Part shown: one piece after another, positions 61,144-64,000 of the stretch
Numbering within the stretch: position 1 is the first letter of the stretch
How the letters are laid out: every line of letters starts with the position of its first letter
Assembly (NCBI GenBank): GCA_016841325.1
Contig: JAENZJ010000001.1
Location: 62,001-126,000, forward strand
Reading direction: 5' to 3'
DNA from: Thermincola carboxydiphila
GTDB taxonomy: Bacteria > Bacillota > Thermincolia > Thermincolales > UBA2595
Length of the DNA stretch: 64,000 bases
The notes under the pieces: generated by a model
Databases searched by the model: none
Seen by the model: only the letters and a program-made list of their open reading frames with translations
What the model was told of the DNA's origin: nothing
Translations under genes and position numbers: made by a program

Positions 61144-62277
61144 ATGGTCTATAACAGGGTGGCTGGCAACAGAATGGTCGGACTTCCGGTCTTACTGCTG
61201 GCAGCTCTAGCTCTCATTTTATCTGCCGGATGTGGAAGCGGGGACAATAGTACCGCAAATGAGGATAAAGCTGTGCCGGTTACAGTAATGGAGGCCAAAA
61301 AGGATAATATATCAGCAAAAACGGTTATTACCGGAAAAGTTACCCCGTCATCTGAAGTGATAATTATTCCCAAGATTGGCGGAAAGGCTGCCCGGGTACC
61401 GGTGGATATCGGTTATAAGGTGAAAAAAGGCGACCTGCTGCTGCAAATTGACACAACCGACCTGGAGATACAGCTTAGTGCTGCCATCAACGGACTTACC
61501 AATGCAAAGCTGACCCATGACCAAGCAGTTCTTAACTATAATAATGCCAAATCCAATTATGAACGCATGAAGTCCCTGTTCCAGGAAGGGGCTGTTTCCC
61601 AGCAGCAGCTGGAACAGGCAGAATTACAGTATAACCTGGCCAAAGACGCAATGAATCAGCCAGTTGCTGAAACAGCCATGAATCAGGTCGAGAGCATCAG
61701 GCAGCAGATCGCAGATGCTGGGATAACTTCACCTATAGACGGTGAAATAGCTACAAGGCAGATTGACCCGGGAGAGATGGCCGGATCGTCTTCGCCGGTG
61801 ATGACTGTGGTCAATATTGACACGGTATTTGTAGAGGCAACTGTGGCCGAAAGTGATATTGCCCGGGTTAAAGAGGGGCAGGAGGTAACCGTTAAAGTAG
61901 ATGCCGCCGGGGGCAGTTTCAGTGGAAAAGTAAAACTGCTTAGTCCTGTGGCCAATGCCCAGACAAAGGGCTACCCTGTTAAGATTGAGATAGATAACCC
62001 TGAACATCAGCTGAAACCGGGGATGTTTGCCGAGATTGAGCTGGTTACCAAAAAAAGGGAAGGTGTAGTGGCGGTTCCCAAAGAAGCCATTGTAGACAAG
62101 GGTTCCGGAAAGGTGCTTTATGTGCTGCAGGGCAGCGTGGTGGAACAGCGCCAGGTTGAGACAGGGATAGAGACAGATGAAATGACAGAGGTTGTGAAAG
62201 GGCTGGAAGTGGGTGAGAAATTCATCATTGAAGGCCAGCACAAACTTGCAGACAAGACAAAAGTGACCATTAAATGA
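61144..62277 (+). CDS. Efflux adaptor lipoprotein (membrane fusion protein, HlyD/AcrA family)
   Basis: This 377-residue protein has a lipoprotein signal peptide (LSAGC, Cys30), a barrel/lipoyl half (IIPKIGGKAARVPVDIGYKVKKGD as adjoining motifs), a coiled-coil hairpin (about 115-185), the returning lipoyl half (ITSPIDGEIATRQIDPGE) and a beta-barrel with C-terminal domain. Such adaptors link an inner-membrane pump to an outer partner. ATG 61144 follows GGAGGGGAG. It is first in an operon under a TetR-type operator. No RND or ABC pump gene lies in the window; it may follow the TetR gene. Confidence 0.92.
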   Translation: MVYNRVAGNRMVGLPVLLLAALALILSAGCGSGDNSTANEDKAVPVTVMEAKKDNISAKTVITGKVTPSSEVIIIPKIGGKAARVPVDIGYKVKKGDLLLQIDTTDLEIQLSAAINGLTNAKLTHDQAVLNYNNAKSNYERMKSLFQEGAVSQQQLEQAELQYNLAKDAMNQPVAETAMNQVESIRQQIADAGITSPIDGEIATRQIDPGEMAGSSSPVMTVVNIDTVFVEATVAESDIARVKEGQEVTVKVDAAGGSFSGKVKLLSPVANAQTKGYPVKIEIDNPEHQLKPGMFAEIELVTKKREGVVAVPKEAIVDKGSGKVLYVLQGSVVEQRQVETGIETDEMTEVVKGLEVGEKFIIEGQHKLADKTKVTIK

Positions 62278-62330
62278 TAATTGGATTAGGAAATCCTGGT
62301 TCCATTGAAAATAATAAGGGGGAGAAGTCA

Positions 62331-63449
62331 ATGCTAAAGCGGATATTTACCAAAAAACTGGTTTCCGGGTTCCTGGTTTCATTGTTGATGCTGTCTGGTT
62401 TTGGAATTAACTATGCAGTCGGTGTTGACGGGCCGGAAGTGAAGGCCCTGAGCCTGGAGGAAGCTATCGAACTGGCCATGCAGAACAATCCTGATATGGA
62501 GATAGACGGTTTGGCTGTGGAGAAGGCTGAAGAGGAGTACAAGTTGGCGAGGGATCAGGCACGGGATTTGAAAAATGACATGGTCACTACATATGAATTA
62601 GGTTTAGCTAAATGGGTTAATCCCAAGGCTAAGGAAGTTGCCCTGATATTGGAAGAAAAGAAGCGGGATGTGGGTGAAAAGAAGCTGAAACTGGATGTGG
62701 AGAAGGCCTATTATGATGTCCTCAAGGCTGAGAAAGGTCTGGAAATAGAGAGGGCAGGGCTTACATATATGCAGGACCAGCTAAAAATTGCCGAAACAGC
62801 CTATAAGGTTGGCACAAAAGCAAAACTGGATGTCACCACTGCCGAAGCTGCTGTAGCAGGTTACCAGGCTTCTGTTACCCGTGCTGAAAACACCTACCGG
62901 ACTTCTGTGATGGAGTTAAACCGCATTACCGGACTGGACCTGGATACACCACTAAAACTGACTTCTAAGTTTGCTGTGGAAAAAGCCGGGGAATCTATTA
63001 ACCTTGAGGAAACCATTAATCAGGCCCTCGAGGATAATATTGATATCCTGGCAGCTAAGAAGACACTAGAGCTTAATGAGGTCCAGTATGAAGTGGCTAA
63101 AAAGTTTTATGTTCGGGGAGTAACCGCTTACGATACTGCGGAAATTGACAAACAGAGCGCTGAGGCAACCGTACGCAAACAGGATTTAAATACACGGGCC
63201 TCTGTCCGCAAAAGCTACCTGACACTGTTCAGCCTGGAGAAAATGATTGACTGGCAGACCAAAGAAGTGGAAAAGGCTAAAGAAAATGCCCGGGTATTGA
63301 TGCTGAAGTATGAGGCCGGGCTGGCTACCAGTCTGGATGCCAGGAATGCTGCCATTGACCTGGAGAAGGCCGAGCAAAATCTTTCAAACAGTATCTATGA
63401 TTATAACCTGACCAAGAGTCAGTTTAAATACCAACTCTTCACATCCTAA
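62331..63449 (+). CDS. TolC-like (outer membrane efflux) protein lacking obvious barrel strands
   Basis: This 372-residue protein has a signal peptide (about 1-29) and two tandem outer-membrane-efflux-protein repeats (about 38-205 and 222-370). Each is made of long alpha-helices (LSLEEAIELAMQNNPD; VGTKAKLDVTTAEAAVAGYQ; YEAGLATSLDARNAAIDLE). In TolC two barrel strands sit between helices in each repeat. Here those linkers are very short (about 80-103 and 258-272) and the protein is about 100 residues shorter than TolC. It may thus be a helical tunnel without a membrane barrel. ATG 62331 follows AAGGGGGAG. Confidence 0.85.
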   Translation: MLKRIFTKKLVSGFLVSLLMLSGFGINYAVGVDGPEVKALSLEEAIELAMQNNPDMEIDGLAVEKAEEEYKLARDQARDLKNDMVTTYELGLAKWVNPKAKEVALILEEKKRDVGEKKLKLDVEKAYYDVLKAEKGLEIERAGLTYMQDQLKIAETAYKVGTKAKLDVTTAEAAVAGYQASVTRAENTYRTSVMELNRITGLDLDTPLKLTSKFAVEKAGESINLEETINQALEDNIDILAAKKTLELNEVQYEVAKKFYVRGVTAYDTAEIDKQSAEATVRKQDLNTRASVRKSYLTLFSLEKMIDWQTKEVEKAKENARVLMLKYEAGLATSLDARNAAIDLEKAEQNLSNSIYDYNLTKSQFKYQLFTS

Positions 63450-63459
63450 ACAGGATGTG
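63440..63459 (+). other. Perfect hairpin over the stop codon of the TolC-like gene
   Basis: CACATCCT (63440-63447) pairs with AGGATGTG (63452-63459) around AAAC. The TAA stop starts in the left arm. No U-run follows, so it is not a terminator; an mRNA-end or attenuating role is possible. Confidence 0.6.
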
Positions 63460-63541
63460 GCTGCCGATTGAGTTTAACAGGGGAATGTGAATGTCTTCTG
63501 GTTTGATTCAGCAGGATTAATTTCAGAAAGCAGGTGACACA

Positions 63542-64000
63542 ATGGACCGCCCGGCTGAAAAAGACAAGCGGATAAAAATTATCAAAGCAGCAGTTAAAGT
63601 CTTTTCCCGGAAAGGGTTTCATCAGGCCAGGGTTGAGGAAATAGCTCAACTGGCCGATGTTGGGAAGGGAACGGTATACGAGTATTTTTCCAGTAAAACG
63701 GAACTATTTCAGGAAATGTTCAAGGCCGGGATCCGGTTTTATCTGGACAGCCTGATTAATGACCTCAGTCCTGACCTTTCCTGTAAAGAAAAACTCTCCC
63801 GAATTGCCCGGCTCCACCTGAGATTTGTCAGCAACTATAAGGACCTGGCCAAAATTACCATGACGGAACACACATATTTCAATGAAGACTTCCGCAAATG
63901 GGTATGGGACTACCGGGCCAAAAAGCTTGAAATGTTGAAACAGATAATTGATGAAGGTATCGCCAGGGGGGAGTTCCGGAACATTGATTCTCAGGCGGTT
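63542..64000 (+). CDS. TetR/AcrR family transcriptional regulator (3' end outside window)
   Basis: The visible 153 codons encode a TetR-type regulator. The N-terminal helix-turn-helix reads VEEIAQLADVGKGTVYEYF (about residues 34-52), preceded by ALA/KAAVKVFSRKGFHQA-type helix 1. The ligand-binding domain begins and runs off the window end without a stop. AGGTG lies about nine bases before ATG 63542. It is downstream of the adaptor and TolC-like genes and is the likely repressor acting at 61104-61119, with an efflux substrate as inducer. Confidence 0.93.
   Translation, partial: MDRPAEKDKRIKIIKAAVKVFSRKGFHQARVEEIAQLADVGKGTVYEYFSSKTELFQEMFKAGIRFYLDSLINDLSPDLSCKEKLSRIARLHLRFVSNYKDLAKITMTEHTYFNEDFRKWVWDYRAKKLEMLKQIIDEGIARGEFRNIDSQAV

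Noticed and set aside
63440-63459. Intrinsic terminator after the TolC-like gene
   Set aside because: No T-run follows the stem.

Overview
The window looks like the chromosome of an S-layer-bearing, flagellated member of the Bacillota, probably Clostridia/Peptococcaceae grade. This is inferred from gene content: SLH-domain surface proteins with a CsaB pyruvyl transferase, LytR-CpsA-Psr (LCP) proteins, a Gmad2 lipoprotein, a Bacillus-type MazEF pair, AGGAGG ribosome sites with frequent TTG/GTG starts, and U-tailed terminators. No rRNA or tRNA gene was seen. Every supported gene in the 64 kb lies on the + strand.

Layout. (1) 1-1.4 kb: end of a flagellar rod operon (FlgG-like, FlgJ-like). (2) 1.4-2.1 kb: mazEF with its own promoter and a palindrome over the -10. 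(3) 2.1-7.7 kb: envelope genes: a degenerate LCP protein, a Gmad2 lipoprotein, a small coiled-coil protein, a triple-SLH protein, a canonical LCP protein and csaB. (4) 7.7-11.1 kb: strong promoter, long leader and the gene for a large acidic S-layer protein. (5) 11.3-19.3 kb: ligase/polymerase-like membrane protein with TPRs, initiating sugar-phosphate transferase and glycosyltransferases. (6) 19.3-31.35 kb: AT-rich cassette with a Wzm/Wzt ABC exporter, glycosyltransferases, two methyltransferases and a polyprenyl-phosphate-sugar set (GT-C enzyme, PF03706 membrane protein, DPM/GtrB-like GT2). (7) 31.4-34.5 kb: dTDP-rhamnose genes. (8) 34.7-39.2 kb: FN3-SLH protein and a second TPR ligase-like protein. 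(9) 39.4-41.5 kb: gmd, a regulator and a broken epimerase. (10) 41.5-50 kb: second AT-rich cassette with UDP-sugar dehydrogenase, second ABC exporter, pyruvyl-transferase-like protein, methyltransferase and glycosyltransferases. (11) 50.2-61.1 kb: GDP-fucose synthase, glycosyltransferases, a third ligase-like protein, a second initiating transferase, UbiA and DUF362 proteins, galE. (12) 61.1-64 kb: TetR-controlled efflux genes (adaptor lipoprotein, TolC-like protein, partial TetR regulator).

How it fits together. Initiating transferases load a sugar phosphate onto undecaprenyl phosphate. Glycosyltransferases extend it from dTDP-Rha, GDP-Fuc, UDP-GlcA and UDP-Gal made by the local nucleotide-sugar genes. 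Two ABC exporters with carbohydrate-recognition tails would move finished chains outward, and WaaL/Wzy-like proteins would transfer them to an acceptor. No Wzx flippase or Wzz/Wzc regulator is visible. With a major S-layer gene in the same block, this resembles the S-layer glycosylation (slg) loci known in Geobacillus, but larger and duplicated. CsaB and the LCP protein would make and attach the pyruvylated wall polymer that SLH domains bind. Two abrupt composition changes, a gmd/fcl pair split by an AT-rich block and a broken epimerase at one edge point to cassette exchange.
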